Origin: DASWJQ01 sp036397095
GTDB lineage: Bacteria; Chloroflexota; Anaerolineae; Anaerolineales; E44-bin32
DNA: 11,844 bases
Direction: 5' to 3'
Assembly: GCA_036397095.1 (NCBI GenBank)
Contig: DASWJQ010000181.1
Span: 1 to 11,844 of the forward strand
Shown here: positions 1-5,792 of the stretch, one piece after another
How positions within the stretch are numbered: the first letter of the stretch is position 1
Layout of the letters: each line of letters opens with the position of its first letter
Translations under genes and position numbers: made by a program
Notes under the pieces: model-generated
The model's database searches: none
What the model saw: the letters and a program-made list of their open reading frames with translations, nothing else
Told to the model about the DNA's origin: nothing

Positions 1-355
1 TAAGCGCAGCCAGGGCCACCACCAGCCAGCTCAGCAACCAGCCCAATCCGGGAAGGCCGGCGAAGAAGCCGGCGGTCGACAGGACGAGGAAGACGCCGCC
101 GAGCGTCTGGGCGAAACGGTGCGGTGCGGCGTTGTCGGCCAAGAGCAGCGGCCGGGCGATTCCAAGGGCACGCACAGCTTCGTACACCGGCAGGAAACCC
201 GGCCGGCCGATCAACGATCCGAGCAGCATTACGCCGGCGACGAAGGTCACCAGTGGTGGGCTGTCCATGATAAATCCCAGGATGAGCAAGGCGATGATCG
301 ACGCCTGGTTGGCCCGCAGCGCGCTGTGGTCCACTTTGCCGGCGCCGGCCTTCAT
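1..355 (-). CDS. DUF4395 family integral membrane protein (3'-truncated by window edge)
   Basis: The frame opens at ATG 355-353 and runs off the left edge, so about 118 N-terminal residues are visible. They begin MKAGAGKVDHSALRANQ, a charged start followed by four likely membrane helices (about residues 19-34, 36-50, 80-96 and 98-118). The D-H-x-A-L-R-x-N-Q-A start and the later P-H-R-F-A-Q-x-L-G-G motif are, from memory, typical of DUF4395 proteins, which often end in a G-x-C-x-G-C motif that would lie outside this window. The start overlaps the cysO stop as ATGA, so it is translationally coupled to a cysteine-synthesis operon. The biochemical role is unknown. A link to sulfur or thiol handling at the membrane is inferred from context only. 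Confidence 0.8.
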   Translation of the reverse strand, partial: MKAGAGKVDHSALRANQASIIALLILGFIMDSPPLVTFVAGVMLLGSLIGRPGFLPVYEAVRALGIARPLLLADNAAPHRFAQTLGGVFLVLSTAGFFAGLPGLGWLLSWLVVALAAL

Positions 356-630
356 GCCGCACCCCCGGCGATGCTGGGCACGATCGTCAGGCGGTCGTCG
401 CTGGCCAATGGTGTGTCGCCGCCCTGCAAATGGCGCACATCCTCATCGTTGACGAATAGGTTGACATAGGGTCGCAGATTGCCGGCGTCGTCGTACAGAT
501 GGGCCTGGAGCGCCGGATAGGTCTCGGTCAGCTGCTGATGGGCCGGGCCGACGGTGTCGGCCTCGACCGGAATGTCTTTGTTGCCGCCGGCGTAGGGCCG
601 CAGCGGGGTTGGGACGCGAATCGAACTCAT
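352..630 (-). CDS. cysO: CysO-type ubiquitin-like sulfur carrier protein (MoaD/ThiS family)
   Basis: 92-residue beta-grasp protein. In the CysO pathway the C-terminal Gly-Gly is activated to a thiocarboxylate, which donates sulfur to an enzyme-bound aminoacrylate on CysM and gives CysO-cysteine. The sequence resembles Mycobacterium CysO along its length: V-P-T-P-L-R-P near the N-terminus, G-G-x-K, D-T, Y-P, F-V-N-D-E-D-V-R at about 59-66, and a final I-V-P-S-I-A-G-G. It ends G89-G90-A91-A92, so two residues must be removed before the Gly-Gly can be adenylated. The neighbouring JAMM peptidase is the obvious candidate. The start overlaps the mec stop and the stop overlaps the DUF4395 start (both ATGA). 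The E1-like activating enzyme (MoeB/MoeZ type) is not in the window. Confidence 0.92.
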   Translation of the reverse strand: MSSIRVPTPLRPYAGGNKDIPVEADTVGPAHQQLTETYPALQAHLYDDAGNLRPYVNLFVNDEDVRHLQGGDTPLASDDRLTIVPSIAGGAA

Positions 631-1070
631 GGGACCTCCTGCGTGGGCAGGCCGGACAATTGGACCTCATCGAAGGCGCCGCGCTCGTCGTCTAGGCGCC
701 AGGCGCGATGGTCCACGACTTGGCCACCTTCGACAGACGTGATCAAGTAGACGAACCAGGGCAGGGCCCACTCCAGGTCGAAGGCCGACGGCACGGGTGG
801 GTGGTCGGGGTGTGTGTGGAAGACCCCGACGATGTCCAGCCCTTCGGCTTCGGCCTGGGCTTCGGCCTCGATCATCTGACGCGGATCGATCTGGTAGCGG
901 TGTGTGCGCTGGACCTCATCAAAGGAGTTGGGAACCGGAAGCAGTTGCAGGGCGCGCCGGTCTTCGCCATCGATACTGCCCAACAGCAAGCCGGCCGCTT
1001 CCTGTGGGTAGGCCTGCTGGCCGTGCTCAATCAGCTGGTCGAGCAGGCCGGGCGCCAGGTGCAGGATCAT
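627..1070 (-). CDS. mec: Mec-type JAMM/MPN+ zinc metallopeptidase (CysO-cysteine peptidase)
   Basis: 147 residues, a single JAMM domain. It should hydrolyse the CysO-Cys adduct to release cysteine and regenerate CysO. The full JAMM signature is present: E24 in the P-Q-E-A-A-G-L-L-L-G helix, then H85-x-H87-P-D-H-P-P-V-P-S95-A-F-D98, giving two His and one Asp zinc ligands plus the catalytic Glu and Ser. The internal R-Y-Q-I-D-P segment is typical of this clade. It sits between cysM and cysO with 4-base ATGA overlaps on both sides, which fixes the start and implies coupled translation. Because the adjacent CysO ends in GG-AA, this peptidase may also trim the carrier (inference, by analogy with QbsD acting on QbsE). 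Confidence 0.92.
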   Translation of the reverse strand: MILHLAPGLLDQLIEHGQQAYPQEAAGLLLGSIDGEDRRALQLLPVPNSFDEVQRTHRYQIDPRQMIEAEAQAEAEGLDIVGVFHTHPDHPPVPSAFDLEWALPWFVYLITSVEGGQVVDHRAWRLDDERGAFDEVQLSGLPTQEVP

Positions 1071-2026
1071 GGCTTGGCGCTCCAGAAAGGTTCGTCGAGG
1101 TAGCGGCCGCCCGAGTCGGGCAGCAGAACGACCAGATGCCCCTCGGCCAGCCTGTGCCCAACCTCTAGGGCCGCCTGGACGGCGGCGCCGCTTGAAATGC
1201 CGGCCAGCAGGCCCTCCTCCCGCGCCAAGCGTCGGGTCATTTCGTAGGCCTGCTCGGTGCTGACCTGCACGGTATCGTCCGCCAGCCCGGCATCGTAGAT
1301 CGGCGGCGTTGGCGTGCTTGGGAAATGCTTCAGACCTTCGAGGCCGTGCAACGGGCCATCCGGTTGGACGGCGATGAGCTGCACCCGCGGCGAGCGCCGG
1401 CGCAGGAAGCGGCCGACCCCGACCAACGTGCCGCTGGTGCCCAGCCCGCAGACGAAGTGGGTCAACTGGCCTTGGGTCTGTTCGACGACCTCGGGACCGG
1501 TCGTGCGCAAGTGGGCGCCCCAGTTCTCAGGATTGGCATACTGGTTGGCAAAGTAGAAGCGCTCGGGGTCCGAAGCTGCCAGCTCGGCGGCCACCACCCG
1601 GGCGCCATCGGATCCTTCGAGTGGGTCGGTCAGGGTTAGCTCGGCGCCGAGCGCCCGCAGGCTGGCCAGGCGGACACGGCTGGCGTTGGCCGGTACGGCC
1701 AGGTGGACCGGAATCCCCAGCGCGGCGCCGAAGGAGGCATAGGCGATGCCCATGTTGCCCGAGGTCGAATCGAGCAGTGTGCGCCCGCCGGCCAGCTCGC
1801 CGTCGAGCAGCGCTTGGCGCAGGATGGCGGCGGCCGGCCGGTCCTTGACCGACCCGGTCGGATTGAACCCTTCAACTTTGGCCGACAGCGTGACGCCGGC
1901 CGGCATGTCGGCGCCGAGGCGGCGCAGCGGCAGCAGCGGCGTGCGGCCGACGCTGGCCAGCAGCGGGTGGTCGGCCGGCCGGTCGGGCTCGGGCCCTGCT
2001 TGCGTGGGATGGGCGAGTGCGGACAT
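1067..2026 (-). CDS. cysM: Cysteine synthase, CysM-like PLP-dependent enzyme
   Basis: 319 residues, fold-type II PLP enzyme. It forms aminoacrylate from O-acetylserine or O-phosphoserine and accepts sulfur, here probably from CysO thiocarboxylate. Visible motifs are F-N-P-T-G-S-V-K61-D-R with K61 as the PLP lysine, the substrate loop S-T-S-G-N-M-G (87-93), N-Q-Y-A-N-P-E-N (161-168), G-T-S-G-T (196-200) for the PLP phosphate, and G-I-S-S-G near the C-terminus. A Lys in the G-L-K segment stands where CysM proteins usually have Arg, by eye alignment, so the donor (OAS or OPS) cannot be assigned. The start at 2026 is chosen over the longer reading at 2128 because GGGAG lies five bases upstream and the extra residues look non-native. 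The stop overlaps mec by ATGA. Confidence 0.9.
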   Translation of the reverse strand: MSALAHPTQAGPEPDRPADHPLLASVGRTPLLPLRRLGADMPAGVTLSAKVEGFNPTGSVKDRPAAAILRQALLDGELAGGRTLLDSTSGNMGIAYASFGAALGIPVHLAVPANASRVRLASLRALGAELTLTDPLEGSDGARVVAAELAASDPERFYFANQYANPENWGAHLRTTGPEVVEQTQGQLTHFVCGLGTSGTLVGVGRFLRRRSPRVQLIAVQPDGPLHGLEGLKHFPSTPTPPIYDAGLADDTVQVSTEQAYEMTRRLAREEGLLAGISSGAAVQAALEVGHRLAEGHLVVLLPDSGGRYLDEPFWSAKP

Positions 2027-2051
2027 GTAGCTCCCTGCAACAAAACAAAAA

Positions 2052-2144
2052 CGGCCAATCATCGGTCGCGGGCTTCGAACCGCGCAGATCGATGTCCCCC
2101 TGGACTCCGGTCTGCGGGAGCGAGCCACTCGTCGGTGATGGCCG
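2052..2144 (-). promoter_or_regulatory. Candidate structured leader / attenuator of cysM
   Basis: On the minus strand CGGCCATCACCG (2144-2133) can pair with CGATGATTGGCCG (2064-2052), about 11 pairs with one bulge and one mismatch. It encloses smaller hairpins: CGAG/CTCG, GTCC/GGAC, and CGCGG/CCGCG with a TTCGAAGC loop. The 3' arm runs directly into TTTTTGTTTTG (2051-2041), as in an intrinsic terminator, 15 bases before the cysM ATG. The element lies late in a leader of about 235 nt. It matches no riboswitch class that I recognise. A control element for cysteine synthesis is inference. Confidence 0.45.
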
Positions 2145-2267
2145 CTGAAGAAGCTGGTTGGCTTCGGTCAGGCGGTGCGGGGTGACGTCGTGGCTAGCGC
2201 CCCCGCCTCAGACATGTGCAAGTCACCAAAATAATCTCCCCGAATTTCTCTGAACAAGTTGATGAAT

Positions 2268-2295
2268 ATTATCAGGGGCGGCTATATGGAGTCAA
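2268..2295 (-). promoter_or_regulatory. Sigma70-like promoter of the cys operon
   Basis: On the minus strand TTGACT (2295-2290) is followed after 16 bases by GATAAT (2273-2268), each one mismatch from consensus, in an AT-rich patch within GC-rich surroundings. The predicted transcript start near 2261 lies about 235 bases upstream of the cysM ATG. The -10 overlaps an imperfect dyad TGATAATATTCATCA (2274-2260), a possible operator. Confidence 0.55.
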
Positions 2296-2312
2296 GGTTT
2301 GTGACAGCCTGG

Positions 2313-2447
2313 CACCGAGCACCGAGCTCCGAGCACCAAGCTAATAGCTCTTTGCTTGGCGCCACGTGCTTGGTGCTTGGCGCCGCATGAGTGTCCTTCC
2401 TTTGTGCCCATTGCTCAATTCTTTGTGCCCTTGGCGTCTTCGTGGTT
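2313..2447 (-). repeat. Composite repeat E1: conserved head plus ten inverted heptanucleotides
   Basis: Reading the minus strand, the head starts AACCACGAAGACGCCAAGG at 2447 and contains a second GGGCACAAAGG motif. At 2382 a heptamer register begins that runs unbroken for ten units to 2313. The first four are variants of CACCAAG (CGCCAAG, CACCAAG, CACGTGG, CGCCAAG). Two centre units follow, then four of the inverted form (CTTGGTG, CTCGGAG, CTCGGTG, CTCGGTG). The two 31-base arms (2311-2341 and 2354-2384) match at 23 of 31 positions when one is inverted. A second, inverted head is not visible beyond 2313. The head contains the end of folP. The hairpin could also act as a weak folP terminator. 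Confidence 0.75.
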
Positions 2448-3833
2448 GCCCTCAAGTGGACGACGGGTAATGGCATCGGCCATCCGGGCCACGCGGACCA
2501 TGGCTTCCATGTCGTGCACCCGGACGATATCGGCGCCGCGGTCAATACCCAGGGCGACGGCGGCGGCGGTGCCCTCCAGCCGCTGGTCGGGCGGCAGGTC
2601 GAGCGTGTAGCCAATGAACGACTTGCGCGAGGGTCCGATGAGGAGCGGGTAGCCAAGCTGGCGGACCTCTTCGAGGCGATCGATCAGTTCGAGGTTCTGG
2701 CTGACGGTTTTGCCAAAGCCAATGCCCGGATCCAGGATGATCAGGTCGTTGGGGATGCCGGCGGCGTGGGCCAGCTCGATCGACTCGAGCAGCTCTAGAC
2801 GGATATCGCCAATCAGATCGTCGTATTCGACGCCGACGTAACGGCCGCCCAGCCGCTCGGCGACCTCGGCGTTGCTGGGTGTCATACGGTTATGCATCAT
2901 AATCACCGGCGCGTGGTGTTCGGCCAACACAGCCCCCATCGCCGGATCGGCCCGTAGCCCCCAAACATCGTTGACCAGATCGGCGCCGGCGGCCAACGCC
3001 GCCTCGGCCGTCGCCGCCCGGTAGGTGTCGATCGACAGCGGGACCGGGGTTCGCCCGTGCAGCGCCTCGATCAGCGGGAGCACGCGGGCCCGCTCTTCCT
3101 CCCCGGATACGGGTTCTGCGCCGGGCCGGGTGCTCTCGCCGCCGATGTCGAGCAGGTCTGCGCCGGCCGCCAAAAAGCGGTCGGCCAGGGCCAGGGCAGC
3201 TTCGAGACCCTGCTGCTCAGCCAGCAGCCCGTCCCCCGAGAACGAGTCAGGAGTCAGATTGAGGATGCCCATGAGGTAAGTACGCTGACCCCAGTGGAAG
3301 GTTGTCGCACCTGCGGCCAGTGAGCCGGCGAACAAGTACAGCGGATCGGCGCCGGACCAGAGTTCAACGCCGGCCTGGTCCACCCGGGCGACCAACTGGC
3401 GGGCAGTCTCGCCCAACGTCGGATGGCGCCACTCGGGCGCCACCTCGACCAGCGGGGCTAACACAAAGGCCCGTTCATGGAGCCGAGGGTGGGGCACGGC
3501 CAGGCCCGGCTCGTCGAGCTGGCGGTCTCCATAGGCCAGTAGATCCAGATCGATCTGCCGGGGCCCGTTGGCAACCGTTGGCCGGCGGCCCAGGTTCGAC
3601 TCGATGCTCTTGAGCCGCGCCAGCAATTCGGCCGGGGACAGGCTCGTGTGGCCGCGGACGACCTGATTGAGAAAAGGCGGCTGGTCGGTCAACCCCCAGG
3701 GCTCGGTCTCATAGATGCCCGACTCGGCCTGCAACACAACCGCACCGGTCAGGGCCCGGCGGGCGGCCGCCAATGCCCGCCCGCGCCGCCCGATATTGCT
3801 GCCTAGCGCAATCAACACCTCTGGTCCCGTCAT
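2415..3833 (-). CDS. folKP: Bifunctional HPPK-DHPS folate enzyme (FolK-FolP fusion)
   Basis: 472 residues. The N-terminal half is 6-hydroxymethyl-7,8-dihydropterin pyrophosphokinase: A-L-G-S-N-I-G (9-15), E-T-E-P-W-G (42-47), G-P-R-Q-I-D-L-D-L-L (90-99) and P-H-P-R-L-H-E-R-A-F (114-123). From about 185 it is dihydropteroate synthase: N-L-T-P-D-S-F-S (192-199), G-G-E-S-T-R-P-G (231-238), S-I-D-T (267-270), D-P-G-I-G-F-G-K-T (368-376), G-P-S-R-K-S-F-I-G (400-408) and R-V-H-D (438-441). The fusion covers two consecutive steps of folate synthesis, so the intermediate need not leave the protein. The start at 3833 has AGGAG with suitable spacing. Residues 463-472 and the stop are encoded by dispersed repeat E1, so this tail is probably not part of the fold. 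No other folate gene is nearby. Confidence 0.93.
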   Translation of the reverse strand: MTGPEVLIALGSNIGRRGRALAAARRALTGAVVLQAESGIYETEPWGLTDQPPFLNQVVRGHTSLSPAELLARLKSIESNLGRRPTVANGPRQIDLDLLAYGDRQLDEPGLAVPHPRLHERAFVLAPLVEVAPEWRHPTLGETARQLVARVDQAGVELWSGADPLYLFAGSLAAGATTFHWGQRTYLMGILNLTPDSFSGDGLLAEQQGLEAALALADRFLAAGADLLDIGGESTRPGAEPVSGEEERARVLPLIEALHGRTPVPLSIDTYRAATAEAALAAGADLVNDVWGLRADPAMGAVLAEHHAPVIMMHNRMTPSNAEVAERLGGRYVGVEYDDLIGDIRLELLESIELAHAAGIPNDLIILDPGIGFGKTVSQNLELIDRLEEVRQLGYPLLIGPSRKSFIGYTLDLPPDQRLEGTAAAVALGIDRGADIVRVHDMEAMVRVARMADAITRRPLEGNHEDAKGTKN

Positions 3834-3978
3834 GCCGCTCCTAATATGGTATTGTCAAACTATCGTCAAGGCTTTGGCGTGGAGTACCGTGGCACCCCTG
3901 TTCGATGGGTTGACCGGTGTGCGATAATGGCGGCTACAGTCTAGCATGGACCTTGACCCGACCGGAGGTGGGCCAAGC
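3834..3978. promoter_or_regulatory. Divergent promoter region between folKP and the amidase gene
   Basis: This short region must carry promoters in both directions. Minus strand: TTGACG (3869-3864), 17 bases, TATTAG (3846-3841). That -10 overlaps the AGGAG used by folKP, so transcription would start almost at the ATG, and another start is possible. Plus strand: TTCGAT (3901-3906), 16 bases, GATAAT (3923-3928), or TTGACC (3910-3915) with TACAGT (3935-3940) at a poor 19-base spacing. None is strong. Its last 33 bases (3946-3978) would be coding if the amidase began at the ATG at 3946. Confidence 0.35.
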
Positions 3979-4767
3979 TTGAGGGATGAGGGTGGACCAG
4001 CGGCCCCGTTGGTCATGCGCAACCTGGCGCTCACGATGTCGGTCGCCGCGATTCTGGCGACCGTTTTCACCGCGTGGACGCCTGCCAGTTTGAGCCCAGG
4101 TGAGTTGGCCGGCCAGTTGGCGGCGGCGCTCGACCGTGAGGCGGAGCCGACCGCCATTGCCGCCGGCGGCGAGCTGCCGGCGGATCTGGCTCTGCGTATT
4201 GGGTTGGTGGCCGGCCATTCGGGGGTAGACGCCGACGGTGGGATTGTTGACCCAGGGGCGGTGTGCCCCGACGGGCTGACCGAGCTTGAGGTCAACCAGT
4301 CGGTTGCAACCATCGCCCAGCGGGGTCTGGAGGCCGCCGGATTCGAAGTCGATATGCTCGAGGAGTTCGACGACCGGCTGGTTGGCTACCGGGCGGTGGC
4401 GCTGGTCTCGATCCACGCCGACTCGTGTCTGCCGATCAATGACGACGCCACCGGGTTCAAGGTAGCGGCCGCCCTGGATACGGCCGTGCCCGACCGGGCG
4501 CAGCGGCTGGTGGCCTGCCTGGCCGATCGCTACCGGGGCGCAACCGGCCTGCGCTACCATCCGGACAGCATCACCCGCGACATGACCGAATACCATACCT
4601 TTTACGAAGTCCACAGCCTGACGCCGGCGGTCATCATCGAATCCGGGTTCTTGCACCTGGACCGAGTCTTCCTGACCCAAGAACCGGAGGCCGCCGCTCG
4701 CGGCATCGTCGAAGGCATCCTGTGCTTCGTCAACAACGAGCCAATCTCGCCGGAGCTCGGCGAGTGA
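3979..4767 (+). CDS. N-acetylmuramoyl-L-alanine amidase (amidase_3 family), membrane-anchored
   Basis: 262 residues from a TTG at 3979, chosen because GGAGGT (3964-3969) lies nine bases upstream. An in-frame ATG at 3946 (273 residues) has no visible Shine-Dalgarno and is the alternative. After a short cytoplasmic stretch comes one hydrophobic helix (about 15-33), an uncleaved anchor or signal, then the zinc amidase domain, which cuts the lactyl-amide bond between MurNAc and L-Ala. Numbered from the TTG, ligands are H80 (V-A-G-H-S-G), E102 (L-T-E-L-E-V-N) and H146 (S-I-H-A-D-S), with catalytic E221 (I-I-E-S-G-F). Conserved Cys pairs suggest an exported protein. Its TGA overlaps the GTG start of the transpeptidase gene as GTGA, so the two are co-translated. 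Confidence 0.85.
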   Translation: MRDEGGPAAPLVMRNLALTMSVAAILATVFTAWTPASLSPGELAGQLAAALDREAEPTAIAAGGELPADLALRIGLVAGHSGVDADGGIVDPGAVCPDGLTELEVNQSVATIAQRGLEAAGFEVDMLEEFDDRLVGYRAVALVSIHADSCLPINDDATGFKVAAALDTAVPDRAQRLVACLADRYRGATGLRYHPDSITRDMTEYHTFYEVHSLTPAVIIESGFLHLDRVFLTQEPEAAARGIVEGILCFVNNEPISPELGE

Positions 4768-5765
4768 CAGCCGGCGTCGCGGGCACCCGCCAGCCCGAGC
4801 TGGAGCGCCTGCTCCATGCCTGCCGGCGCGCCGTTGCCGCCAACGACCGGGCGGCCGCCCGCCGGCTGGCGCGTCAGGCCGTGCGGCTTGCCCCACACGA
4901 TGGGCGGACCTGGCTGCACCTGGCGGGCGCCTCGACGCCGAGGGCGGCGCTGGCCTACATTGGCCGCGCCCTCGAGCTCGATCCCAACGACGGCCGGGCC
5001 CGTGCGGCGCTACGCTGGCTGGTGCGGCGTTTGCCGCCCGAGCTTCGTTCGGCCGGCCAGCCCGCCCGTCGCATACCTGAACAGGCGCCGCCCAACATTG
5101 CGCCGCTTGAAGCACTGTCCCGGCGTTCACTGCTGGCGCCCGGTGTGCTTGTGCCGGCGCTGGCGATCGTGCTGGGCGGGGTCATCTGGTATGGCAACCA
5201 ACCGGCCGACGCCGGCAATCCGCGGCTGGCGGCGGCCCCGGTGGAGAAGGCGACTCGCACACCCACACCGACTTTCACCCCCAGCGCTACCCCCACGCCA
5301 ACGCCAACCGTGACCCCCGTGCCGACCGAGACCCCCATCCCAACGATCACACCCACACCCGGGCCGAACCTGTCGTGGGAGTACACCGACGATCCGTTGG
5401 CGCTGGCCCATGAGGGACGTTGGATCGATGTCGATCTGGGAGAGCAGACAGTCACGGCCTACGACGGCGCCTCGCCCATTCGCAGCTTTTCGGTGTCGAC
5501 TGGCACCTGGGCCCATCCGACCGTCACGGGCCAGTTCCGCGTCTACGTAAAGCTGACGGCGACCGACATGGCCGGCCCCGGATACTACCTGCCGGGTGTG
5601 CCCTACACGATGTACTTCTACCGCGGCTACGCTATCCACGGCACCTACTGGCACAGCAACTTTGGCACCCCGATGAGCCATGGCTGTGTCAACCTGCGCA
5701 CGCCGGACTCCGAGTGGGTATTCGACTTTGCCTCGGTCGGAACGCTCGTCAACGTCCACCCGTAA
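4764..5765 (+). CDS. L,D-transpeptidase (YkuD) with TPR-like N-terminus, TM anchor and Thr-Pro linker
   Basis: 333 residues from GTG 4764, which overlaps the amidase stop as GTGA and has GGAG eight bases upstream. An ATG at 4722 lies in the same frame but deep inside the amidase gene. Order: two TPR-like alpha-hairpins rich in Ala and Arg (about 9-90, cytoplasmic), a single membrane helix (about 123-143), an extracytoplasmic Thr-Pro-rich linker (165-201) and a C-terminal YkuD domain (about 219-333). The catalytic motif is intact: H292-G-T-Y-W-H, then S-H306-G-C308-V-N-L, with C308 as nucleophile. Such enzymes make 3-3 crosslinks in peptidoglycan or attach proteins to it. A cytoplasmic TPR part on an LD-transpeptidase is uncommon and could be a docking surface (inference). 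Confidence 0.85.
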   Translation: MTAGVAGTRQPELERLLHACRRAVAANDRAAARRLARQAVRLAPHDGRTWLHLAGASTPRAALAYIGRALELDPNDGRARAALRWLVRRLPPELRSAGQPARRIPEQAPPNIAPLEALSRRSLLAPGVLVPALAIVLGGVIWYGNQPADAGNPRLAAAPVEKATRTPTPTFTPSATPTPTPTVTPVPTETPIPTITPTPGPNLSWEYTDDPLALAHEGRWIDVDLGEQTVTAYDGASPIRSFSVSTGTWAHPTVTGQFRVYVKLTATDMAGPGYYLPGVPYTMYFYRGYAIHGTYWHSNFGTPMSHGCVNLRTPDSEWVFDFASVGTLVNVHP

Positions 5766-5792
5766 TGGTCCCAAACTTGCATAACTGCAGGC

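Noticed and set aside
2071..2090. tRNA T-arm-like sequence CGCGGTTCGAAGCCCGCG on the minus strand
   Set aside because: The loop is eight bases when the stem pairs properly, and no acceptor stem, D-arm or anticodon arm is found at the right distances. Treated as part of the leader structure.
2071..2110. T-box-like ACCGCG segment on the plus strand
   Set aside because: The GGGTGG core is absent, the would-be specifier region is inside cysM, and no plus-strand gene follows.
2027..2128. N-terminal extension of CysM by 34 residues
   Set aside because: The extension falls in the structured leader, lacks a ribosome-binding site and has no family similarity. The ATG at 2026 has GGGAG.
3934..5130. 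398-codon minus-strand open frame opposite the amidase
   Set aside because: Antisense shadow in GC-rich DNA. The plus-strand amidase has all zinc ligands and a coupled downstream start.
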